Assembly (NCBI GenBank): GCA_018241505.1
Contig: JAFEDS010000007.1
Coordinates: 148,807-212,806 of the forward strand
Direction: 5' to 3'
DNA length: 64,000 nucleotides
From: Pseudomonadota bacterium
GTDB taxonomy: Bacteria; Pseudomonadota; Gammaproteobacteria; Steroidobacterales; Steroidobacteraceae
Below are positions 1 through 9,086 of this stretch, piece by piece. Under the pieces are notes generated by a model, which worked only from the letters and a program-made list of their open reading frames with translations, did not search any database and had not been told where the DNA came from. Made by a program: the position numbers and the translations under genes. How positions within the stretch are numbered: the first letter of the stretch is position 1; the number at the start of each line of letters is the position of its first letter.

Positions 1-445
1 GGCCGCGCCCCTGCGGGGCACTGCGACCTTCGTAGAAGGAACCGCCGAGGGACCCTTGCTGGGCGGCAACCTCTCCATGTTTACGCGCCTGTTGGGTACG
101 CCCTACATGCCCGACCTGGAGGGCGCAATCCTGATTTTCGAGGATGTTGGCGAGCGCCCGTATCGCCTGGACCGGATGTGGACCCACCTGGAGCTGGCCG
201 GCGTATTCCGTCAAATCGCAGGCATTGCGCTCGGATCATTCACGCACTGCGAAGAGCGCGATGCGGACTACAGCAGCCAGGACATACTGCGGGATCTCGC
301 TGTCGCGACGGGCCTGCCTTGCGCAACCGGCTTCCGGGTAGGCCACGGCGACGTGAATGAGCCTGTGCCGTTGGGCATCCGAGTCCGCCTGGACGCCACA
401 ACAGCACAGCTCACTTTCCTGGAGTCGGCGACCTCAGAAGAGTGA
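1..445 (+). CDS. LD-carboxypeptidase (peptidase S66 family), C-terminal part
   Basis: The open frame runs in from the left edge (first full codon at base 2) and stops at 445, so only the last 147 or so residues are present. The S66 family removes the terminal D-alanine from murein tetrapeptides in peptidoglycan recycling, or cleaves microcin C in MccF-type members. The segment has the family's GGNL turn followed by L-GTPY-PDLEGAI, the IFEDVGERPYR stretch carrying the predicted catalytic Glu, and the VGHGDVNEPVPLG stretch carrying the predicted catalytic His. The nucleophile Ser lies outside the window. Its 3' end overlaps the convergent DUF885 gene by 12 bases. Family assignment is firm; LdcA versus MccF-like cannot be decided from this part. 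Confidence 0.87.
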   Translation, partial: AAPLRGTATFVEGTAEGPLLGGNLSMFTRLLGTPYMPDLEGAILIFEDVGERPYRLDRMWTHLELAGVFRQIAGIALGSFTHCEERDADYSSQDILRDLAVATGLPCATGFRVGHGDVNEPVPLGIRVRLDATTAQLTFLESATSEE

Positions 446-2248
446 CCCCTTGTCCCCGGCGATCATGGCTTTGCGCACGAGCGGAATGGGCGGGCCGCCA
501 TAGGACAGGAAGGTGTCGTGGAATGCTTTCCACTCCTTCATGGGCTGTACTTTCGCATCGCCCGATGTCTTCTGGGCGACCCAGTCCGCGCGGAGTTTGC
601 GAATCATCAGCTTACCTAGCGTGTAGTTGAGATACGCCGGATCGTAGGTCCCACGAGCCGCCTGTTGGCGCGCGTTGCCGGGGTCCGCATAGGCCTCATT
701 CAGAAACATCTTCTCCGACTGCGCGACGGTCATGCCGTGCGTATGAAGGCCAATTGACGACAGGAACCGGACGTCGCGCAACAGAGCGTCCTTGAGCTGG
801 CCAATGTGGATCTCGGCGCTACCGTTGCCGTAGCCCTCTTCCCACATCATCTCTTCGCAGTAGTGGGCCCATCCTTCCGCGTAGGCGTAGCCGACCCAGA
901 GGGCCGCGATTTTCGACGGATTGCGGTTGGCGTGGAGGAACTGCAGGAAGTGGCCAGGCCAGACTTCGTGCGCGCTCGTGAACGTCAGAGTTGCGATACC
1001 CGGGATATACGCGGCTCGCTCCTTCGCGCTCCACTTCGAATCAGGCGGCGAGATGTTGTAAACCGACGCTACGCCCTTTTCGTACGGACCAGGGACATTG
1101 ATGTACGCGAAATTCCCGCGCATGTACGGCGGCGCTTCCGCGACCAATGCTTCTTCGGTGCCGGGAATTGAGACGATGTCCTTGGCCACAATGAACGCTC
1201 TGAGGTCTTTCAGAATGGCGCGGGCGCCTTCGACGGCGCCACCCTTCGGTTTGTTCGCGCTCATTTTGTCGATACAGGCGCGGAGGGTTCCTTTCGGCAG
1301 GTACTCCTCACATGCCGCCTTCAAAGCAGCGGTGTTGCGCTCCAGATCCGCGCGCCCGATGGACTCGAGATCCGCAACGGGTACGTCCACCCTCTCAGTC
1401 TGTTTCAACATGGCCGCGTAGAGCGTCGGCCCCATCGCGAAATCGTCGGTGCCCTTCTTGCGCTCGGACACCAGCCAGCTCTTCAAATCCTCCATCGCCT
1501 TGGCGGCGGCGGTATTCGCTTCGGCGAGGTCCTTCTGGGCCTGCGGGTCCTGGACGGACGCAAAGACCTTGGGCACATCGTTGCGATAGAACTCGGCAAA
1601 GCCACCGAAGCCGGCAATCCCGCGATCAATGAGCGGCTTGGCCAGCGGCGACTGCAGGTTGGCCTTGATCTGCTCGGTGATTTTGGGAATGGCGCGCGCA
1701 TAGCCCAGGTAGCCGGTCAGGCGTTTTTCCAGCGGAGCATAGTTGCGACTGAGGTACAGCTCGGGATCGAGATTGTCGATGTACCACGCCGGGTTCTTGA
1801 AGGGCGCCTTCGCCTGGTCCAACCAGAACAGCTCCTTGTCAATGACAGTCAACAGGTACTCACGCTCGAACTGCTGCGCGGGTTCGAGCGGGCTCGGGTC
1901 CATGGCGGCTGCCTTCTCACGCAGGCCCTTCAGACGCTCTATCTCCGCCTTGAAGCCGTCCGCGCTCCAGTCGGCCATCTGGCCATCGAACTCGTGGCGG
2001 CCGGCCTGGGCTGCGAAGAAGGGGTGGCTCTTGAAGTAGCCTTCAATGAACGACGAGGCGAAATCGGTCCAGGCGGCGCGGGCCGTGGCCGACGGGTCGG
2101 GAGGTGGCGGGACATTCACAGGCGCAGGCGCCTGTTTGGAGCAGCCGCCCAGGACCAGTCCGGTCACAGCGACCAGGGCAACGGCCGTGCCCGACAACCA
2201 CGACGAAGATCTGTGGCACGGCATTCCAACGCTGTTCCTCGAAGTCAT
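434..2248 (-). CDS. DUF885 family lipoprotein (putative metallopeptidase-like)
   Basis: A 604-residue protein of the DUF885 family, whose biochemical role is not settled. The N-terminus is a lipoprotein signal ending in LVLGGC, with the lipidated Cys near residue 36, followed by a Pro-rich linker, so it should sit in the periplasm anchored in a membrane. The C-terminal half holds the family motif HEVWPGHFLQ, which resembles a zinc-binding HExxH-type helix. An in-frame GTG lies two codons upstream, but the ATG at 2248 has a better ribosome site (AGAGGTG, 6 bases away) and is chosen here. Length is typical for the family. It is transcribed alone, convergent with the LD-carboxypeptidase; both could act on peptides of envelope origin, which is inference. 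Confidence 0.88.
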   Translation of the reverse strand: MTSRNSVGMPCHRSSSWLSGTAVALVAVTGLVLGGCSKQAPAPVNVPPPPDPSATARAAWTDFASSFIEGYFKSHPFFAAQAGRHEFDGQMADWSADGFKAEIERLKGLREKAAAMDPSPLEPAQQFEREYLLTVIDKELFWLDQAKAPFKNPAWYIDNLDPELYLSRNYAPLEKRLTGYLGYARAIPKITEQIKANLQSPLAKPLIDRGIAGFGGFAEFYRNDVPKVFASVQDPQAQKDLAEANTAAAKAMEDLKSWLVSERKKGTDDFAMGPTLYAAMLKQTERVDVPVADLESIGRADLERNTAALKAACEEYLPKGTLRACIDKMSANKPKGGAVEGARAILKDLRAFIVAKDIVSIPGTEEALVAEAPPYMRGNFAYINVPGPYEKGVASVYNISPPDSKWSAKERAAYIPGIATLTFTSAHEVWPGHFLQFLHANRNPSKIAALWVGYAYAEGWAHYCEEMMWEEGYGNGSAEIHIGQLKDALLRDVRFLSSIGLHTHGMTVAQSEKMFLNEAYADPGNARQQAARGTYDPAYLNYTLGKLMIRKLRADWVAQKTSGDAKVQPMKEWKAFHDTFLSYGGPPIPLVRKAMIAGDKGSLF

Positions 2249-2260
2249 GAGCACCTCTGT

Positions 2261-3757
2261 TTATTCAAATACGTGTGATACATCCGGATACAGGTAAAGC
2301 AACACTTCCTGCGCAGAGGCCGTCACGAGCGGCAGCAGCGCGGCGGAGAGGGCGACCTGGCCCGACGCCGAGGTACCGGCCCAGACAGCATCGAGGCTTG
2401 CCTTGCGGCGCCCCAACGCCTGTTGGACAGCCTCCTGCCAATGTGCCGGCGCGACCCCTGACACAAACTGACCGCGCCCGCGACCGAAGTGAGCCACGGC
2501 AAGGTACCTCATCAGCGCGGCCGCCACACGCGCGAACAGAAACTCACGAGACCATCGGACAGTTCCCGTGTTCGCGCCTCGGGCAAGGTTGTAGGCCTTT
2601 GCAATACCGCGAGCACCGAACGCGCCCAGCACCCCGCCAATCAACGCGCCCGCCCCAAATGTCAGCCCGCCCGCGCCGAGGTCCGCAGCGAGCCCACCCA
2701 GCGCGCCCGATAACAGGCCGCCGAGAACGCTGGCCTTGTCGGCATCGGCGGGACGATCCACCGTGAACTCACTGCCCATGCGTTTGAGAACTTCGTCCGT
2801 GGCGCGCCCGGTGAGTCCGTGCAGCTCCACCAGCTTCGCCGTGGTCGCGCGGATGTTCGAATCCAACCGTCCGGCGAGGCTCGCCTGCGCGCGCTCGAGT
2901 CCCGGGTCGTTGCTTTCGACGCCCGTGGCCACGGAACCGATCCAGGCGCGGGCCTTTCCCTGGATGTCACGCTCCTGCACCGACTCGACGTCGACCGCAG
3001 CCGCGGCGACCTGGTCGGCGAGAGTCCGCATGGAGTCGCGAAACACGGCGAGATTGCGCTCCCGCCAGGACTCCCTCAACCGTCCGAACGCCAACTGGCG
3101 CGGCTCCGCCAGCACACGCTGAACCTGCGCAAGCAGCGTTCCCTCCTGCACCCAACAGCGCGCGAACGCATCGAACGGCAGGACGGTTTCAACCCACTTG
3201 TACTGAGCGACATGCGCCTGCCATTGCGTCACATCGTCCTGCGACTGCGCGGAATCGCGTGGCGGCCCGAGTTGGTTCAACAGGAGGATGACGGGTTTGC
3301 CGATCCAACCGAGAATGCGGATCTCGGCATCCACATAACCCACCGAGGACGGCGGCTCACCGGCATTCACTACGTACAGGACGACATCGCTGGTCTCGCG
3401 GGCGTTGTGCATGGCCTGCTGGCTGCACCAGAACGGCCGGTCGGCAAACCGGTCCCACACGCGGGACAGGAACCAGCCGATCGGCTTGTCGCCCTGCTGC
3501 AGGCGTTTCAATACGCGGGTGCTGTCACCAAAGCCCGGGGTATCCCACAAGATGAGGGAGTCGCCCGCGGGAGTTTCAATCAACACATGGCTTTCGGCGA
3601 CTTCGGTTACGTGAGGCCGGTCGCCCACTTCGCCGATGTCCTGACGTAACAACGTGCGGGCGAGGGTTGTTTTGCCTACGTTGGTATGAGAAAGGAGACT
3701 GACATTGATTTTGCACGTGCCGGTCGCGGTGCCGCGGGACCCCGTGGGGCTGCTCAT
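2261..3757 (-). CDS. GTPase with DUF3482 domain
   Basis: A 498-residue P-loop GTPase. The N-terminal third has the Walker A/G1 motif HTNVGKTTL, the G3 motif DTPGFGDS and NQLG in the place of NKxD. The rest matches the DUF3482 type, with a Gly/Ala-rich hydrophobic stretch around residues 330-390 that may contact membrane. Function is unknown; these proteins occur as a pair with DUF2868 membrane proteins, as here. The start at 3757 is chosen over an in-frame one 21 bases upstream because its ATG overlaps the stop of the DUF2868 gene as ATGA, the usual sign of translational coupling. Confidence 0.85.
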   Translation of the reverse strand: MSSPTGSRGTATGTCKINVSLLSHTNVGKTTLARTLLRQDIGEVGDRPHVTEVAESHVLIETPAGDSLILWDTPGFGDSTRVLKRLQQGDKPIGWFLSRVWDRFADRPFWCSQQAMHNARETSDVVLYVVNAGEPPSSVGYVDAEIRILGWIGKPVILLLNQLGPPRDSAQSQDDVTQWQAHVAQYKWVETVLPFDAFARCWVQEGTLLAQVQRVLAEPRQLAFGRLRESWRERNLAVFRDSMRTLADQVAAAAVDVESVQERDIQGKARAWIGSVATGVESNDPGLERAQASLAGRLDSNIRATTAKLVELHGLTGRATDEVLKRMGSEFTVDRPADADKASVLGGLLSGALGGLAADLGAGGLTFGAGALIGGVLGAFGARGIAKAYNLARGANTGTVRWSREFLFARVAAALMRYLAVAHFGRGRGQFVSGVAPAHWQEAVQQALGRRKASLDAVWAGTSASGQVALSAALLPLVTASAQEVLLYLYPDVSHVFE

Positions 3758-5286
3758 GCCAGCTCGCTCGCCGTCCACAAAGCCGATCGAGCCTCATCGC
3801 GTGCATTGATTTCCGAGGCCGCACCCGGCTTGATCTGGATCAGATCGGCAAACACGGCCCGCAGGCCGTAACCGGCCACGAAACCGCGCCACAGCTTGCG
3901 CCTCTCCTGCATACGCTGTTCGAACACAACGTCGCCCCGCATCCGGGCCGCGTACGGGCCTTCATCGATCACAATCAACAAGGGCGCGGTGGTGGCGTTT
4001 TTGGCCAGCCAGTCACGCCACGCGGTGAGAAACGCGCCGTGATTTTCAACTTCCGGAGTGGACGCCAGCGTCATCAGGATAACATGCCACGTCGCGGTGA
4101 TTTCCGCGAGGCGTGTGGTAACCGTCTCTTCCTCTCCGTACTTGACCGGTTCGCGCACCTGGATTTTGAGGTTGGCACCCAAAGTCGCCGCCAGCAGGGA
4201 TTCCAGACCGGCAATGGAGGGAGACTTGGGTTCATAGGCGTAGGAAACGACACTGGCGGTCTCGCCGGCCGTACCGTTGCCAACACCCATCACGAGCGCT
4301 CGGGCATAGCCGAGCAGAGAAGGCGGTAGAGGAATCTTCCGCGCCGCCCGCCACAGGCCGAACGACGTCGCAACGACCGCAATGAGCCGCGGCAACACAA
4401 TGTACAGCCCGGCCGTGATGGCAATCAGATGAATCCAGTTGGCCGCATCGCCACCACCCCCGGCCGCGGTCCAACGCAATTCGCTGATGTCAGCGGGGGT
4501 GCCGAATGAGATCCCGGACAGCACGGACGCCGGCCCATACAACAAGGCGATGAGTGCGTAGGCACTTCGAGGGCCGAGGAACGTGCTCTCCCACCCAGCC
4601 TCATAGCGCAGAGCAATACCGCGAATATACAGACCAACAATCAGTCCGATCGCCAGCAGCGCCGCGGCGAAGTGCATCAGGCGTTTGGCGCGCAGAAACA
4701 GAAGCGGCTGAGCGAGAGAACCCCACTGACTCGAGAATCGTCGCAAACCGGTGGTGAGTGGGACGTTATAGCGCGTGGAGTGTCGCATCAACGATTCAAT
4801 CCGGCCGGCAATCCAGCGCTCGTAGAAATGCGCGGACCAGAATCCCGTCGGCGCCCGTCCGCGCGCCCTGATCCACGTCACCAGCAGCGCCACGTATACA
4901 AAGAGATTCCAGACAATGAGCCCGATGAGCGGGAATGCCAGGATGTTGATGCGCCGGCTACCGTCGAGCGCCGACAGCGACACCCCGACGAGAACCGCCG
5001 CCACCAGCACGAACCGGCCGAGCCAGGTGAGTCCTCCCGAGAGGGCCAGCACGTGACTCACCACCGGCGAACGCAAGCGCAGCCGCTCGAACAGGCGCTG
5101 CGACCGGTTGACCAGAAACGCTTGCAACTGCGGCGACAGTGCCGCTGCAGCTTGCCCAGCCGGGCTGTCGCGAAGCGCCGCCCGCGAGGCATCCGCCCGG
5201 TCGGCCAGGGGAATGACCTCACCCGCGCGATCGGTTTCCTCGATCGAGTGGATCAGCATGACGGTGCGCAGCTCGCGGGATTGCAT
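3754..5286 (-). CDS. DUF2868 domain membrane protein
   Basis: A 510-residue membrane protein. Clear hydrophobic segments lie near residues 85-110 and 115-140, and a third group near 200-300, with a soluble C-terminal domain of about 200 residues. It overlaps the GTPase-DUF3482 gene by 4 bases and is expected to work with it, perhaps as the membrane partner of the GTPase, though no biochemical role is established for either. No strong Shine-Dalgarno site precedes the ATG at 5286. An ATG nine codons further in is an alternative start with no better site. Confidence 0.83.
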   Translation of the reverse strand: MQSRELRTVMLIHSIEETDRAGEVIPLADRADASRAALRDSPAGQAAAALSPQLQAFLVNRSQRLFERLRLRSPVVSHVLALSGGLTWLGRFVLVAAVLVGVSLSALDGSRRINILAFPLIGLIVWNLFVYVALLVTWIRARGRAPTGFWSAHFYERWIAGRIESLMRHSTRYNVPLTTGLRRFSSQWGSLAQPLLFLRAKRLMHFAAALLAIGLIVGLYIRGIALRYEAGWESTFLGPRSAYALIALLYGPASVLSGISFGTPADISELRWTAAGGGGDAANWIHLIAITAGLYIVLPRLIAVVATSFGLWRAARKIPLPPSLLGYARALVMGVGNGTAGETASVVSYAYEPKSPSIAGLESLLAATLGANLKIQVREPVKYGEEETVTTRLAEITATWHVILMTLASTPEVENHGAFLTAWRDWLAKNATTAPLLIVIDEGPYAARMRGDVVFEQRMQERRKLWRGFVAGYGLRAVFADLIQIKPGAASEINARDEARSALWTASELA

Positions 5287-5316
5287 GGGAGGAGGCGGTC
5301 GTTCGAGGACGCCGGA

Positions 5317-5643
5317 CTAATCTATCCGCTGAACTTTGACACAGAGCAGTCCGCCGCTGTCGGAGCGCTCAACGACGAACTGAATGGGCCGACAACAGAC
5401 CTGGCAATCCTCAATATAGGACGGCTCGTCGGCCGTCAGATCAACGCGAGTCTCCAACCGTTCGCCGCAATAAGGGCACTGGAAAGCAACAAACTCTTCC
5501 GGCAGCAGCCCCTGCGGGCCCTTCCCCGGCTCATAGACAGGCTCGAGTCCATATAGCGCATCAATGCTGCTGGGATCCAGATCGGCGATCCGGCGCTTCA
5601 AGGGGTCCAGCTCACGGGCTTTGGGTCGTTTCACGGTACTCAT
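5317..5643 (-). CDS. CPXCG motif-containing cysteine-rich protein
   Basis: A 108-residue soluble protein. Its C-terminal 60 residues match the small cysteine-rich CPXCG family: QCPYCGE, then EDCQVCCRPI, a spacing that suggests a zinc ribbon. The roughly 45-residue N-terminal extension is charged and lacks clear motifs, making this copy longer than the usual 60-70 residue member. It ends 31 bases before the DUF2868 gene on the same strand and could be the first gene of that unit. No function is known for the family. Confidence 0.86.
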   Translation of the reverse strand: MSTVKRPKARELDPLKRRIADLDPSSIDALYGLEPVYEPGKGPQGLLPEEFVAFQCPYCGERLETRVDLTADEPSYIEDCQVCCRPIQFVVERSDSGGLLCVKVQRID

Positions 5644-5795
5644 TCTACGCGACCGCTCGCTTCGTCGCAGGCGAGCCCAGGTGCCCTGCCCTCACGACCG
5701 GCCGACCAAACCCTGGCACCCGCACCGGCATCTATACGCACGCCCGTCAATAAAACGGGCCCGAGACCCCCGAGTTTCCTGCCAGGAGAATCCTC

Positions 5796-6125
5796 ATGCG
5801 TCCCTGTCATTCGTTCGGCATCCTGAGCGGCCTGGCCCTGCTGGGCACGACTGCGCTCCTCGCAACCGCGGCACTCGCGGCCCCGCCACAAATAGTCGAG
5901 ACGCGCAGTGTCAACTACACGCAGTCCGACCTGAGCGACCCCGCGGCCACGGCTGAGTTGTACAAACGGATCCAACGCGCGGCGCAGATTGTTTGCGAGC
6001 AGCCGTTCGCGAGAGAAATCGATCACTACATGGAGTTCAAGAAGTGCTATGTCAGGGCTGTGGATGCTGCGGTCGCGAACGTCGATGCGAGTGCGCTGAC
6101 GGCTGTTCATCATCAGAGGCGGTAG
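5796..6125 (+). CDS. UrcA family secreted protein
   Basis: A 109-residue protein with a Sec signal peptide (residues 1-28, ending in ALA before APPQ). The mature part has the UrcA pattern: a V-Y-x-x-D-L-S strand, a helix with L-x-x-R-I-x-x-A-A-x-x-V-C, and a second Cys before a final Ala/Val helix. The two cysteines probably form a disulfide. The family is common in alpha- and some gammaproteobacteria and has no known function. A strong ribosome site (AGGAGAA) precedes the ATG. Its 3' end overlaps the convergent uxaC by 13 bases. Confidence 0.83.
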   Translation: MRPCHSFGILSGLALLGTTALLATAALAAPPQIVETRSVNYTQSDLSDPAATAELYKRIQRAAQIVCEQPFAREIDHYMEFKKCYVRAVDAAVANVDASALTAVHHQRR

Positions 6126-7525
6126 GCGGCCTTCGGCAGCCGATAGGCCAGGTCCTCCGCCACGGCCCGCGCGTCATCCTCATCGAGGCGATGCTCAGCC
6201 ACCAGCCGCGCGAGGAAGGCGCAGTCCACCCGGCGCGCTACATCGTGTCGCGCGGGAATTGAGAGGAAAGCCCGCGTGTCGTCGTTGAACCCAACTGTGT
6301 TGTAGAAGCCGGCTGTCTCGGTGGTCTGCTCGCGGAAGCGCAGCAGCCCTTGCGGGCTGTCGTGGAACCACCATGCGGGGCCCAACTTCAACACCGGGTA
6401 GTGCCCGGCCAATGGCGCGAGCTCCCGGCTGTACGAAGTCTCATCCAGGGTAAACAGAATGATCGACAGGCGCGGATCATTGCCGAAGCGATCCAACAGG
6501 GGCTTCAATGCGCTCACGTACTCCGTCGCTCTCGGGACATCGGCGCCCTTGTCACGGCCGTACTGCTCGAACAGCCAGCGGTTGTGATTCCGGCAGGCGC
6601 CCGGATGGATCTGCATGACGAGTCCGTCATCGAGACTCATGCGAGCCATTTCAAACAGGACCTGGGCGCGGAACAGCTCGGCATCCTCCGGGCTCACCGG
6701 GCCCGCGACCACGCGGGCAAAAAGCCGCTCGCACTCCGCCTCGCTCAAATCCGCGGTACGCGCTGTTGGATGGCCGTGATCCGTAGCGGTCGCTCCGGCC
6801 TCGGCGAAGGTGGCGCGGCGCAGGCGGTGGGCTTGCAGATAACCCCGCCAGCCGTGAACATCCTGACCGGTCAACTCGCCGAACTGCCGCAGGGCGTCGT
6901 GAAACTGTTCGTGCTCGGGATCGACGACGGTGTCCGGCCGATAGGTTGTGATGACCCGGCCGTTCCAACCGCTCGCCTGGATCTTGCGGTGCTGAGCCAG
7001 CGGGTCGAGCGGCGACTGCGTGGTCGCCAGCACTTCGATGTTGAATCGCTCGAACAGGGCCCGCGGCCGGAACGGCTCGGTGCGTAGAGCCGCGCCAATC
7101 GAATCGAAGTAATGATCGGCCGACTTCTCATCGAGCACGGTGTCCAGACCAAACACGAGGCTGAAGACGTGGCTCAGCCACAGGTGCGAGGGCGTGCCGC
7201 GAAACAAAGTGAAGTTGCGCGCGAACAGCCGCCAGGCATCGCGCGGGTCGGCGTCGGACGGACCCTTGCGACTCGCCACGCCGAGGCTCGCGAGCGGAAC
7301 GCCCTGGCTGTAGAGCATCCGGTACAAGTAATGATCGGGCGCGAGCAGCAACTCGGTGGCATTGCCGAATGGCTCGTTGTCGGCGAACCAGGCCGGGTCG
7401 GTGTGACCATGCGGGCTGATGATCGGCAGTGTCTGAACAGCGCCGTAGAGGCGGCGGGCAATGGCCCGGATGGCGGGGTCCGCCGGGAACAGTCGGTCAG
7501 GGTGCAGTACGAGTTTCTTCGCCAT
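6113..7525 (-). CDS. uxaC: Uronate isomerase
   Basis: A 470-residue cytoplasmic enzyme interconverting D-glucuronate/D-fructuronate and D-galacturonate/D-tagaturonate, the first step of hexuronate catabolism. The amidohydrolase-type metal site is seen as SPHGHTDPAWF near residue 38, followed by the ATELLLAPDHYLYRMLYSQG region of the group. The length equals that of E. coli UxaC. The frame stays open 405 bases further upstream, but the homology begins exactly at MAKKLVLHPDRLF, so the ATG at 7525 is chosen. It is divergent from the dehydratase gene with only 58 bp between start codons, so both promoters must be packed into or overlap that gap. Confidence 0.95.
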   Translation of the reverse strand: MAKKLVLHPDRLFPADPAIRAIARRLYGAVQTLPIISPHGHTDPAWFADNEPFGNATELLLAPDHYLYRMLYSQGVPLASLGVASRKGPSDADPRDAWRLFARNFTLFRGTPSHLWLSHVFSLVFGLDTVLDEKSADHYFDSIGAALRTEPFRPRALFERFNIEVLATTQSPLDPLAQHRKIQASGWNGRVITTYRPDTVVDPEHEQFHDALRQFGELTGQDVHGWRGYLQAHRLRRATFAEAGATATDHGHPTARTADLSEAECERLFARVVAGPVSPEDAELFRAQVLFEMARMSLDDGLVMQIHPGACRNHNRWLFEQYGRDKGADVPRATEYVSALKPLLDRFGNDPRLSIILFTLDETSYSRELAPLAGHYPVLKLGPAWWFHDSPQGLLRFREQTTETAGFYNTVGFNDDTRAFLSIPARHDVARRVDCAFLARLVAEHRLDEDDARAVAEDLAYRLPKAAYRL

Positions 7526-7583
7526 ACGTAGCCCGTGAGGCTTTCGGGGTCGATCAATCACGGCGTAACATAGCGCAATTCTC

Positions 7584-9086
7584 ATGCACGCTCTGCACCT
7601 CATCGACCCGTCCGATAATGTGGCCGTGGCGCTGCGGCAGCTCGAGCCTGGCGAAACCGTCAGCTCGAACGATTCGAGTCCCGACTCTCTGATCGTTCGC
7701 GAGTTGATTCCGAGCGGACACAAGGTCGCGCTTCGCGCTATTGCCGCGGGGAACGCTGTTGTGAAATATGGCTGGCCAATCGGCCGCGCACGCTGTGACA
7801 TCGAGCCGGGCTCGCTGGTGCACTCCCAAAACCTGTCAACGCAGCTCACCGGACTCAACGAGTACGAATACCAACCGGATGCGCCCTTCAGGGCCGGTAT
7901 CTCCTCACCGCCCCATTCGCTGACATTCATGGGCTATCGCCGTCGCAACGGCCGCGTGGGCACGCGCAACGAAATCTGGGTCGTCACGACAGTGGGGTGT
8001 GTAAGCAGGACCGCCGAAAGGATTGCGCGACTGGGCTCGGAGCGGTTTGCCGGTCGTGTCGACGGCGTACACGCGCTCACCCACCCGTTCGGCTGCTCTC
8101 AACTCGGGGATGATCTAGAGCATACGCGGAAGCTTCTCGCGTCGCTGATCGTGCATCCCAACGCGGGCGGCGTGCTTGTTGTGGGGCTCGGGTGCGAATC
8201 CAACCAACTCAGCAAACTACTGGCCGAGGTGGGTGATTACGATTCTGAACGAATCCGTTCTTTCAGCGCGCAAGCCAGCGACGATGAAATTGAAGAAGGC
8301 CTCGCCGCGCTGCAAGCGCTCGTGGCAATCGTCGAGTGCGACGAGCGCGAGCCCTGTCCGCTTGCGGCACTGACCATCGGCCTGAAGTGCGGCGGCTCCG
8401 ATGGTTTCAGCGGCATCACGGCCAACCCGCTGGTGGGCCGGGTCGCCGACCAGGTTTGCGCCGCTGGCGGAACCCCCATCCTCACGGAGATTCCCGAGGT
8501 GTTCGGCGCCGAGCAACTGTTGATGCGGCGGTCGGTGGATGCCGGCGTATTCGCGGACGTGGTATCGGTGGTGAACCGCTTCAAACAGTACTTCCTCGAT
8601 CACGGCCAGCCTATTTATGAGAATCCTTCGCCGGGCAACATCGCCGGGGGCATTACCACGCTCGAGGAAAAATCCCTCGGGGCGGTACAGAAAGGCGGCC
8701 ATGCCCCGGTGAGCCAGGTGCTCCTGTACGGTGAGCGTGCCCGCAAGCCGGGGCTCGCACTCCTCGAAGCGCCGGGCAATGACGCTGTTTCTTCGACCGC
8801 GCTGGTTGCCGCGGGCGCCACCATTCTGTTGTTCACGACCGGCCGCGGCACGCCGCTCGGCTTTCCGGTCCCGACCCTGAAAATTGCATCCAACTCCGCG
8901 CTCGCACAGAAAAAGCCGCGCTGGATCGACTTCGATGCGGGCCCGGTGTTGGCCGGCACGAACCTGGAGCAGGCCGCCAGCCAACTCATGCAGCTCATCC
9001 TGGATACCGCCTCCGGCAAACCCGCGCGCAACGAGCTCAATGACGAGCGCGAGATTGCCATCTGGAAAACGGGTGTCACTCTTTGA
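7584..9086 (+). CDS. uxaA: Altronate dehydratase family protein
   Basis: A 500-residue enzyme of the UxaA/SAF family that dehydrates D-altronate to 2-keto-3-deoxygluconate. The N-terminal SAF domain (residues 1-95, with GHKVALRAI and VKYGWPIG) is followed by the catalytic part: GYRRRNGRVGTRN near residue 115, THPFGCSQLGDDLEHT, GLGCESNQL, GLKCGGSDGFSGITANP and the late GRGTPLGFPVPTLKIASN. All are typical of full-length UxaA. The stop overlaps the next ATG by one base (TGATG), so the reductase gene is translationally coupled. Substrate choice between altronate and related acids cannot be told from sequence alone. Confidence 0.92.
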   Translation: MHALHLIDPSDNVAVALRQLEPGETVSSNDSSPDSLIVRELIPSGHKVALRAIAAGNAVVKYGWPIGRARCDIEPGSLVHSQNLSTQLTGLNEYEYQPDAPFRAGISSPPHSLTFMGYRRRNGRVGTRNEIWVVTTVGCVSRTAERIARLGSERFAGRVDGVHALTHPFGCSQLGDDLEHTRKLLASLIVHPNAGGVLVVGLGCESNQLSKLLAEVGDYDSERIRSFSAQASDDEIEEGLAALQALVAIVECDEREPCPLAALTIGLKCGGSDGFSGITANPLVGRVADQVCAAGGTPILTEIPEVFGAEQLLMRRSVDAGVFADVVSVVNRFKQYFLDHGQPIYENPSPGNIAGGITTLEEKSLGAVQKGGHAPVSQVLLYGERARKPGLALLEAPGNDAVSSTALVAAGATILLFTTGRGTPLGFPVPTLKIASNSALAQKKPRWIDFDAGPVLAGTNLEQAASQLMQLILDTASGKPARNELNDEREIAIWKTGVTL